Part shown: positions 33,404 through 41,813 of the stretch, piece by piece
How the letters are laid out: each line of letters starts with the position of its first letter
Numbering within the stretch: position 1 is the first letter of the stretch
Assembly: GCA_963922205.1 (NCBI GenBank)
Contig: CAWUHX010000016.1
Coordinates: 992,001-1,056,000, forward strand
DNA: 64,000 nucleotides
Reading direction: 5' to 3'
Source: Romanomermis culicivorax
Lineage: Eukaryota > Nematoda > Enoplea > Mermithida > Mermithidae
Made by a program: the position numbers and the translations under genes
The notes under the pieces: model-generated
The model's input: the letters and a program-made list of their open reading frames with translations, nothing else
Told to the model about the DNA's origin: nothing
Databases searched by the model: none

Positions 33404-33637
33404 ATGACGACGCCGTTGACTGGATCAACCTCCACGGCCGACGAGCCTCCGCCGTATCGTGAATCGATAAACGTTAACGAACAATACGTCCGTTGGGCCG
33501 AGCAGCAGCCCCATCAAAACGATCTAAGTTTCGCCTGCGACGGTATTTTCTCATTTTATGCTTTTGCTGCTTATACTTGCATGCTTTTGCTTGGGACCCC
33601 ATGGATGCCTTCCCCACTCTGTAGTTTTGGGTCATGA
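33404..33637 (+). CDS. Element 2 small ORF with PPPY motif and membrane segment
   Basis: From aaaATGacg this encodes 77 residues. It has an EPPPYRES motif, of the PPxY type that binds WW domains of NEDD4-family ligases and serves retroviruses in budding. A hydrophobic stretch IFSFYAFAAYTCMLLLG could span a membrane. The TGA at 33635-33637 overlaps another start (ATGA at 33634). The same frame resumes after the TGA and becomes the exonuclease ORF. The second half is less coding-like, so the protein may be the broken N-terminus of the next ORF. Confidence 0.4.
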   Translation: MTTPLTGSTSTADEPPPYRESINVNEQYVRWAEQQPHQNDLSFACDGIFSFYAFAAYTCMLLLGTPWMPSPLCSFGS

Positions 33638-36600
33638 GTTCCATGGTCAGCGGCCGCGATCCCGTCATCGTCAAGTTGTGGTCTCCTCAGTCCACAACCG
33701 GCCGCTGCTTTGATTTCCGCATACCACAACTCTCATTATCTCGCTATCGTAGCCCGATCCAGTTGTCCAAATGTGCCCATCAAGGTGACATCGCCGCCCA
33801 AGCCAACGCCGCCTCAAAGCATGTGTCCTTCTAACAAATTGACAACACCACAACGCCTCCCTCCTGATTCACGTTTACATCATCCTTCAAACCCCACGTC
33901 GCTCACTCGACGTGGTGTCCCATGTGTCACTGATGAGTATCGCATTCGCTCTTGTTTAGAAAACAACGTCAAACGCCTGACTCGCGTCGCCAATTTGGAG
34001 TCGTGGTACATTTCCATGTACGCGCGACCCCCGAATGTCTTGCCGCCGCCGATATTCCTTTCACCCGGAAGTTTGGGGCAGGCCTTGGCCGCCCAACCCA
34101 CACCAAACTTCCGTGGCTACACGCTGGTCGGCTTTGACACCGAATCAATCATGGCCGCCGACTTCAAACAGTTTCAATTCACCGTGCAAATGCCAGCCGA
34201 CCCCACGGCGTCTAGTTACCCCCGCTACGTTCAACTTGGGTTCCCGAATGGCACGATGTTCGTCTTCGAAACGTTCACCGCCACCCCGGAAGACTGGACC
34301 GCGCTTTTCGCCCTAGTCGACGGCGACCACACCATCGTAGTCTCTTTCGATGGAGCCGACGACTGGGCGGGAATCTATGCGCTGCTGGGCACTCAATTTC
34401 GAACCGACCGACAAAAGAAGAACAAAGACCCCGTCGTAAAAGCAATCCACTTCGACGCGTACCGCGTCATTCGAAACATCGACATATCCTCGTCACTGTA
34501 CGAGTTGGCACGACGGATTGGTTTCTTTCCGGAAAAACGCACGCTCAAAGCTACGGTTTCCGCCATGTGGGCGCTGGACGTTTCAAAGCTCACTCTACGC
34601 TTTCCGGGAGCCCTACGCTTTTTCAACAACCCGACAACGTCGTTCCTGCAATCCGACGTCCTGGCCTACGCGGCCCTCGACGCCTATTATCCGCTGCTAT
34701 TGTTCTTGGCATTTGGTCGTTACGGCTTCATCCCCGAGGTCTACAATGCTCCCGCGTTATTTCCCCACGACTCGTTGGACGCCGCCAAAATCGACCATCT
34801 CGCCGAGTACGTCATCGCCACCTTTCACAACGTCGCGCTGTCGGATGTCCTGCCTCCCGACTACGCCAACCGAATATACCCGACCACATCGCAAGTGGCC
34901 TTACCCGCAATCATGCGAGATGAAGTTCTTTCGGCTTATAAATTTTTTATGTATGATTGCACATCGTCCGACCACGGTCGGTCTTTCTGTTTAGGTACGG
35001 TTCCCAACGGCTTCCGGGACGTCAAGACCTTGACGCGCACAACTCACCCGAAGCTTCTCCCCGTTCCAAAAGTGCCGAAGAAAAAGAAAAAGAAACAGAA
35101 GGACGAATGGAACAAGTCACCAGACGTTTCCGATGACGAAGATCCGGCTCTCAAACCACAATCGGTGTTCGATGATCCCAAACGTCTTCAAGCAGCCGTC
35201 ACGTCGGCTATGAAAAGCAATCTCATCCATCGGATCATTGAGCTGCTCAACTTTCCGCTTTCACCGATATACAAGTTGGCCGTCCGCGATCGTATGCCAT
35301 ACAACGACCCCAACTTACCGCCGCTCCCTCACAAAGTTGACGACCTTTGGACAGAACACGTAGCCGCCGACCAACCTCTATGCGAGCGCACTTATAACGG
35401 TACCCATTATCGTTATCACCCTTCAACCATCCTTTACTTTTTACAGGTTGACGGAGAGTGGTTCCGAAAGCTAACCTCTTTTATGCCGTTAGCCGCGCTC
35501 CTAGCTTCACCATGTTCCGCCGCCGAATATGCCGTCGTCAACGATGTTCTCCTTCGCCACCCTCAATCTATGACGCCAGAAATCCGCGCCGCGTTTTATG
35601 AGTGCATGTGGTACCGCAGCGACGGCAACCCCAATTCCCTTCTCACGAATTGGATGAACCGTATCCCGGAACGCGAGCCCAGTTTCTCTAGCGACCCAGG
35701 CACGTATATTTGCAATCGCTTTGCGCTACGCCCGATTGTGTTCAACGAAGACTTCCATATGGAAACGTCGGTCGAAGAAATTGACATCGATGAAAACGAC
35801 TATACGGCCAATCCACACAGCCGTTTCCATTTTTATTCAACGTTCATTGCGCTCATGGACTACCAAAACCGTTTTTCGTTCCCCGCGCCGGTGTATGCGT
35901 ACCCCATGCCGACTACGGCTTCGGTGCAAATGCTCACCGCCGAGGAACTTCTCGACCGCCCTATCGATGTCGAAGTTGAACCCGCCGACGACGAACTACT
36001 CGAAATGCCAATCTTCGACCTCAACATAGCGAAGCTGCCGCCGTCAACAGACGTGTCGGCCCTTCCTATGGTACCCGCGCCTTCCGATATAACCGCAACC
36101 GCCACGCAAATCAACGATTTCTTGAAATTGACGCTCGATGAAATTTCCAACATTGCCCCGGCTCCGATGGACGAGTCTACACCCATCCAACCCGCCGCGA
36201 TTGATTCCGAGACGTTGACGCCAGAACAAATGTTGACCGACATACCCGAAGAAAGTACGGTGGATCAATCCACATCTATGGACGTCGCCTCTATGGAACC
36301 AGCCGCTACGACAATCACCACGGCACTCGCCGTGGATCCACGAATATATTTGGCGACGCCGGCAGTCTTGCCGGGACCTCCGATCATTGCTACTGTTGCC
36401 GCAGCCAGGTGTAGTGCTCCCGTACGTTTTTCTCAACAAATTATTTCAGCTACGCAAGGGGACGCCTTGGCCGCAGCACTGGCCGCGTATCATTTTCCCC
36501 CACCGCCGCCCGGTATGTTGTTTCCCGAACATCAGTGGAAAGATTTCCCCGAAGCGTTGAAAGAACAGATACAACAAATTTTGTTGCCTCCACCGACGTT

Positions 36601-36721
36601 GATCGCCCCGGCCCCGCAAGTAGCTCAAATGGCTCCCGTGATGGCCCAACCCGTCGTGCAACCACGGGCTCCGTTACCGCCGCCGGTCACATCGCAACCA
36701 CAACCGATCCAGCAATTCTAG
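33634..36721 (+). CDS. Element 2 accessory protein with DEDDy 3'-5' exonuclease domain
   Basis: The main frame is open from 33638 to a TAG at 36719-36721; numbered from 33710 it has 1003 codons, with its first in-frame ATG at 33821. Residues ~135-340 form an exonuclease of the WRN/RNase D/MUT-7 class. Motif I is GFDTES (D143, E145), motif II lies in [16 protein letters not shown] (D217), and motif III is [15 protein letters not shown] (Y320, D324). A helix [16 protein letters not shown] sits where the family has it. Then come a KKKKKK patch (~457), an unrecognised globular part (500-730), and a Pro/acidic tail. Third-position C bias suggests that 33634-33800 was coding in the overlapping frame starting ATGA, so the N-terminus is probably frameshifted. 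Likely substrates are RNA or DNA 3' ends; the role in the element is unknown. Confidence 0.8.
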
Positions 36722-37719
36722 TGCCCCCGACGGCGCCTGTGGATGTTCAAACCCCACAGGCTTCCAGCACGTCCGTGCCGGCTCTAGATCGCTATGGTAA
36801 TCCTATCCGAAGACCCGGCCTGTATGAACACTCAATAAAACGAAAACAACAGCTCCAGGAAGAATCGGCGTACCGCAAATCTCACAAAACAAGAACAACG
36901 GACGAACCGAGTACGCGGCGTACGCCGCCACCCAGCACTTCGCGTGCTGAGCGCGGCCGAACGCCCAGCGAACGCACCACTCGACGCCGCAAACAACGCG
37001 ATAAACAGAGAGCCCGCGAAGAAGCTGAACGCTCTTCGCACGCCACGTCAACGCCAAAACCCAAGTGCGATTCCACCAAAACAGCAGCGTCGGCAACAAA
37101 ACCGCCGCCTGCTCACAAACCCGATAGCCACCATTCACGCCACGAGTCTCACTCTCGTGATGATCGCCACCGTAAAGAAACGAAACAAACCCCACCAACC
37201 GGCAGGGATAGCGGCCAACATGAACGCCGCGATGACGCACCGCCGCATCGTACGCAAAGTGAACAAACACGTAAGGTACATACGACCGGTTTTTACGAAG
37301 AGGCACATCGCCATCAGTTCCGCCGGTCGCCGCCCAAGTTGACGGACTTTATCAGTCCGCTGCATAGAGACGCCGAAATCCAACGCCGCCTGGAAGCCTT
37401 AAAAAATCCGCTGAAAGATGAATTCAAAGCTCCGCTCCCACCGCCCCCTATGGATGTGGAGCCCGCTACACCTTCGACTACGCCTACGGTAACGTCGCAG
37501 CCGACTACGGCTCCGACAACTGCCATAACGACCACGGTAACCCACACCACGTCGCTGCCGCCTACGGCCCCGACGTCGGCTCCGGTTACTGCGTTCCAAC
37601 AGCCGCCGATGATCATCGCCACTAAACCGGTTCTTGGAGCTCCGTTGCCACCAAGTTCCGCACCAGCCATTAAACCCCGGTTGCCTAGCGAGGCTACACA
37701 CTTGCCGAATTACACGTGA
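36414..37719 (+). CDS. Element 2 basic, low-complexity ORF
   Basis: A frame -1 to the exonuclease ORF, overlapping it by ~300 nt and open to TGA at 37717-37719. It has no early in-frame ATG, so it would need frameshifting, splicing or a repaired indel to be expressed. The text is strongly basic and disordered ([20 protein letters not shown], many Arg/His/Ser-rich segments). A more ordered stretch [20 protein letters not shown] follows, then a Thr/Pro-rich tail. Such proteins often bind RNA, but no domain is recognised. It may be the C-terminal part of the exonuclease protein. Confidence 0.5.
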
Positions 37720-37752
37720 TTCCGAACCACCGATAAGCCGCATTGCGTTACC

Positions 37753-38532
37753 ATGGTCACACCGGGCTACCCGCCACATATTGACCCGACCGTCGAATTT
37801 TTCTCACCACGCACGCTGCACGAAATGGTGCTGATCAATTTTTTCGGGCGCCTTCGCATTCACATCATCATGCCCGTGCACATCCGCGCCACGAACGCTT
37901 CCCTGGCGCTGTACCAATATTTCCGCGACCACTATCGCCCTGCATACGTAGAACAGCAACCCCCCATTTCGCACGCCGTCGCCACGTTGATATTGAAATG
38001 GGTCGCCAGTCTTTGGGCCGAGGAGCTCGGCGTCGTTGACGCCGTCCACACCGCCCACTTGACCCTTTTCCTATACGAAGCCCGCGGCCTGGATAACCCT
38101 TCGTGCCTGCTCCAAGCCTACAACACCGCTGTCGGACTCATCGACAGCTGGATGGCTTACCCGAGCTACGCACCGTTTCCACAGCCGCCCGAAATCGCCG
38201 ACATCCGAAGAATTTATTTGCAATATCACAGCGAGACGGATCGCCCCGCGCCCCTGCTGCGTGGGCACAACTTTTCTGCCCGATGGAATCTTTTGCCACC
38301 GCGACCGTTGCCGCCAACAGGGACGCCGTCCGACCGACCGTCGCTAATTGCCACTCAGTTGCCAGCACCAGGCGTAAACCCGCTCTCGCCGCTTCAACTT
38401 CAAACGTCAACCTCATCGTCGCGCCGCCGGGATACCTCTGACTACAGTCGATCCCGCTATTCCCGTAACGTCCATTTTGATGGCCACGACGACCCGTACG
38501 ATCCCCACGGCTACCACAACAATCGCTACTGA
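37753..38532 (+). CDS. Element 2 last ORF, unknown protein
   Basis: The ATG lies in accATGG, a good animal start context. The product is 259 residues. The first ~150 look globular and helical ([40 protein letters not shown]) and the rest is Pro/Ser-rich, ending with an Arg/Tyr/Asp/His-rich tail ([20 protein letters not shown]). There is no signal peptide or clear membrane segment. The compact helical core plus basic tail could be a second capsid-like or RNA-packaging protein, but that is a guess. Confidence 0.6.
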   Translation: MVTPGYPPHIDPTVEFFSPRTLHEMVLINFFGRLRIHIIMPVHIRATNASLALYQYFRDHYRPAYVEQQPPISHAVATLILKWVASLWAEELGVVDAVHTAHLTLFLYEARGLDNPSCLLQAYNTAVGLIDSWMAYPSYAPFPQPPEIADIRRIYLQYHSETDRPAPLLRGHNFSARWNLLPPRPLPPTGTPSDRPSLIATQLPAPGVNPLSPLQLQTSTSSSRRRDTSDYSRSRYSRNVHFDGHDDPYDPHGYHNNRY

Positions 38533-39007
38533 CGAAACGAACGCGACCGCCGCAATCCTCCACGAAATCACCACTCCGCATCCGATACTCGTTACCGCCG
38601 CCGCCATTGAACAAGAGCTTTTTGTACAGTAACATTGTTTTTTTTTTCTTCGTTTTTGTGTTTCTTAACCTCATTTTGATCCGGTTGTTTTATTTCTAAT
38701 CTCGTTTACGCTTTATACTTTTGTACTAGTTTCCAGCGCACGTGCAGCCGACGCTGCAAGCACACAGTAAGTTGACCGCGGGTGGCCCGCTACACGCCCC
38801 CACTTGCCCCGTTTTGTCCGTACACTTCGCCGCTGGGCCTATGGTCGCCGCCCCAAAAATCAGCTCAAACTACCCCAACAACTCCGCCAGCCCCGCTGTG
38901 TGACGCCGAAAAATTCTCCGGCAACCCCGGCGACGGCCTGTAGTGGCGGAGCCCTTCCCCTTGCATGTTTTTCGGTATTTCTTGACGATCGCTTAGGGCG
39001 ATCTACT
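38533..39007 (+). other. 3' untranslated region of element 2
   Basis: No gene seen. It contains a T-rich tract (38638-38660) and a GC-rich stretch up to the polypurine tract. An open frame at 38804-39094 runs into the LTR and is not supported. Confidence 0.5.
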
Positions 39008-39022
39008 GCAAGGGGGGAGGGG
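39008..39022 (+). other. Polypurine tract of element 2
   Basis: The run gcaaggggggagggg lies directly before the TGTTGT start of the 3' LTR, as expected for the plus-strand primer. Confidence 0.8.
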
Positions 39023-39612
39023 TGTTGTAGTGTGTTTTCCGCTGATTTTTATTGTTTTGTCAAAATACGTCACAGGCCCGCAGGTGGCAAGTAGAGAGAG
39101 CAACGCGGACCACCAGTGGCCATCTTACTGTAGCGCACGTCGGTACGCGTGCGCTGGTCTCTCTCTCTTCACTTATCATAACGTATACTTTGTGTGTGTT
39201 TTTATTTCTCTACTAGTTGTGTGCCCTGCCGGCCACCACTAGTTTATATTAGCAGCCTCCCACCACGCCTTCTCATCTTTTCTCGCCCGTGCGTGGGAGT
39301 CGATTTATTATTATTATTTTTCCTTCGCCGCGCCTGTCGCGTTTTTGTCACGTAAGTTTCGTACTTTTATCGTATAATAATAAATAGGTAGGAAAGTCCC
39401 TTCGTCTCTTGGTACTGAGAAATAAGGGAGACAATTAAAGAAACCAAGCTTTCTTTAATTGTTGGGTTAATCTTTGTCGGGGTTTAAGTACCAGTAATTA
39501 GGTTATGCGGTAAACGTGGGCGTGGGACGCACGTACATTAAGGACGCAACCTCGGAATCCCAATCCTGCTCCCGCCGCATCATCGCCGACCCGGACAAAC
39601 CAAGATACAACA
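39023..39612 (+). repeat. 3' LTR of element 2
   Basis: 590 bp, with about a dozen substitutions against 25439-26028. It is followed by the TGAT target duplication at 39613-39616. Confidence 0.96.
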
Positions 39613-39616
39613 TGAT

Positions 39617-40437
39617 CTGCAACTGTAAATCTTTTACTTGTTGTTCTAACTGATGCAAAAGATCCTGTTGGTCTGTATTTTTGGTGAGGGAAAAGATGGG
39701 TTCGGGTTTTGGGGGTATGAAGGGAAGGACGTTAGATTTTAACTCATTTCTAAGGATTTGCTGTTCAATGTAAGCTGCTTCGTCTGACATTTCTTTTAGA
39801 GTTGCGAACCTTCTATACTTAATTGCTTCCCTGATTTCGTTTTGCATGCCTTCTACAAAGAGGGGTTTTATGATCATTTCTCATGCGTCTGTGTTAAAGT
39901 TAGGGTAGGCGAGGGTTGCGAGATGTTCTAGATCAAATAAGAATTCCATTACTGTTTCTGATCGCTTTTGCTTTCTCTCGCATAAGAATTGTTGATGTAG
40001 CTCATTATCTCTATTGTTTGGGAAAAAGGCCTGTAATGCAACTTCATACTGCTCACATGTGTGGGGAGGGTTTTCGGAATTTGCTAAACTTTTGAATTTC
40101 GCTAATACGGCTCCTCCTAAATGAATTTTCTAAAAACTTTAACTGTACGTCTGTATCTTTCATGCCTTGGAGTGCCATGAATTGTTCTAATCTTTTGTTC
40201 CATTCACCAAAATGTTTATTCACGCCGCCCATGAATACTGTAGGTTTCGCGTAGAAATTATTTGCCATGGTATTACGAATGTTTGCTGTTCTGAGATCGT
40301 ATATAAGGGTAGGGCTTACTGTATTCTGATTCAATTGTGTGCGTAGGGTACGAAAATTTTCTGAAAATAAATCGTTTATCTGCTCTCTAACGATTTCTCC
40401 TAAATGATCTTGCGTTTGGTGGGTCATTCTTGGTTTG
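39617..40437 (-). pseudogene. Element 1 gag, N-terminal and capsid part
   Basis: From a likely ATG at 40437 (the first after the PBS) the frame encodes a capsid-type sequence including FYAKPTVFMGGVNKHFGEW. Near 40120 the homologous text moves to another frame, so a 1-nt indel has occurred. The second frame continues with a capsid-like segment (EVALQAFFPNNRDNE), meets a TGA at 39881-39883, and goes on into IIKPLFVEGMQNEIREAI and a coiled coil up to the insertion point. Element 2 then splits it from the zinc knuckles at 25438. Confidence 0.8.
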
Positions 40438-40649
40438 CGTTGGGATTTCTGCTTAAATGCATCAATTTTTGCTTCACGCTGTATTCGTTTGAATGTATCA
40501 CTTAATGTCTCATTGGAGGGGATTTCCAGTTTGCTTTCTACGAATACTGTCTTACTGTAGGAAATGATTACTACTGTATTATCGAATGCTTCTAAATGCC
40601 CGGATAAGAGTACACCTAATTGGGGGCAGGGAGTTCCAGTGGTTAACGT

Positions 40650-40667
40650 AACGGTACGGTCACCAAA
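40650..40667 (-). other. Primer-binding site of element 1
   Basis: Immediately inside the 5' LTR, after a few bases, the - strand reads TGGTGACCGTACCG. The TGG matches the complement of a tRNA CCA end. Element 2 shares the core TGGTGACCG, so both elements probably use the same or related tRNA primers. Confidence 0.6.
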
Positions 40668-40670
40668 ATA

Positions 40671-41567
40671 TGTAACGACCAGATTTGTGTGAGGTACTTT
40701 ACTTCTAACCAATCGGTCGGTACGGCGGGGACAAAAGGGACACGGGCGGTACAATACGGGGCGGTAATATACGAACGATTGACGGTCGCTTGAACGCCGA
40801 CAATACAAAACGTGCTTCGATTTATAATACCAACGGGGGCCTCAGTTTAAGTTGCTTTCGGATAATCGGCCCCTTGCAAATGTATAAAAAGGACGGCGCG
40901 AGCGCGGAAGTCAAAAACGTAAAACCACAAGAATAAGAATGATCAAATCACGCTTTGCTTCTTCTTTTATACGGCGATTTTGACCACTCCCTGGGCATCG
41001 CGGGAGGTCGAGCTTCTGTCCATCTTCTTCCGCCAATCGTCACTTCCTGCTACGCTTTTTATGCTTTCTTAGTTATGCCTTTCTAATGCTTTCCTGATAC
41101 TGTATGCTTTCTGTGCTTTGCTTGCTTCCTACGGTGGGCTTGGCCACACCTCTGTGCTTCTGTTCATGCTTCCTGTATCGGTTTCTCTGTATACACATGT
41201 TTTGTGGGGGCCGCCGCTACTGTTACACTTTAGACTACTGTCTGGCGGGGCTTCTACATATTTTACTGTGTGCAGGTGTTGTTTACGATTTTTACGGGGG
41301 ATTACGGTAGCTGTGGAATGGGTAGTTTAGTGTAGGTTCTAGGGGAACAGCTGCCGTTTGTGCAAATTAATTAGGGCATCTTAATTGGGCTACCGGGGTG
41401 TGAACGGATCAAAATAAAGTACTTCACGTAATTTTATAGGAATGTTTGGGTGTGAATCCCAGACACCCTTGAGACGATAAAATGTGAAAATAAAATAATA
41501 TCTGATAAATGTCTATCACATACAGTATGCTACATATTTACAGTACTGCATTAGCAGGTACGTTACA
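40671..41567 (-). repeat. LTR of element 1 (5' LTR in element orientation)
   Basis: 897 bp, matching 18099-18995 with about 22 differences by eye. It ends CGTTACA and is followed by the TTAA target duplication (41568-41571). Confidence 0.95.
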
Positions 41568-41813
41568 TTAAGCAAATGAGTCAAACGTACTTCATCTGTC
41601 AGTACATAGTCCATCTTTTACTTTTACTGTAGCAGGAGACAGTGCCCAGATACATCAAACAAGGAAAAATGGCACACTTCTGACTTCATTTGCTACTTGC
41701 TCAAAATGCACTTTTTGTTACATAACACCTTGTTGCTCCAAGGTATTCAATTTTCACGCTATTACGCCTCAAAAAAACTGAAAATTTATAAGACCATATT
41801 GCAACTAGTTTAT

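Larger units (their letters stand above)
25439..39612 (+). mobile_element. Ty3/gypsy LTR retrotransposon (element 2), 14.2 kb, with accessory genes
   Basis: Two 590-bp LTRs (TGTTGT…ACAACA) are flanked by TGAT on each side (25435-25438, 39613-39616). The order is LTR, PBS, gag, PR-RT, RH-INT, a 0.5-kb spacer, accessory ORFs including a DEDDy exonuclease, PPT, LTR. At 14,174 bp it is roughly twice the usual gypsy size; the extra length is the 3' accessory block (33404-38532). Its composition is GC- and CpG-rich compared with host DNA. About a dozen LTR differences (2%) suggest it is slightly younger than element 1. Lesions: a -1 nt frameshift near 30693, an integrase E-to-K change at 32292-32294, and disturbed frames around 33630-33870. 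Confidence 0.95.
18099..41567 (-). mobile_element. Ty3/gypsy LTR retrotransposon (element 1), ~9.3 kb, interrupted
   Basis: Two 897-bp LTRs (TGTAACG…CGTTACA) are flanked by TTAA on both sides (18095-18098, 41568-41571). Read on the - strand the order is LTR, PBS, gag, envelope-like ORF, protease, RT, RNase H, integrase, PPT, LTR. The 14.2-kb element 2 interrupts gag; removing it with one TGAT copy brings the gag frame together. About 22 LTR differences by eye (2.5%) indicate some age. Coding lesions: a gag frameshift near 40120, TGA stops at 39881-39883, 24560-24562 and 22252-22254, TAA at 20959-20961, and a frame change at the envelope/protease junction. Confidence 0.93.
16826..41748. mobile_element. 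TIR element interrupted by the retrotransposons
   Basis: The left end GAATACCTTGGAGCAACAAGGTGTTAT (16826) is matched by its exact complement ending at 41748. Both ends are bordered by AATT, a possible 4-bp target duplication. Without the LTR elements the host element is about 1.45 kb (16826-18098 plus 41572-41748). Extra copies of caacaaggtgtt occur near 17350 and 17385. Frames around 17590-18000 on the + strand contain short acidic pieces (SSSDDELLSLLKK, DVDSGSSSEEEF) that could be transposase remains; the superfamily is unclear. Confidence 0.6.

Noticed and set aside
26146-38674. Many ORFs antisense to or overlapping element 2 gag, pol and accessory genes
   Set aside because: The element is GC-rich, so stops are rare in other frames. 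These are shadows without motifs.
20959-39883. A nuclear genetic code with TGA as Trp
   Set aside because: Host exons end with ordinary TGA/TAG and show no internal TGA. A TAA also interrupts the element, so decay explains it.
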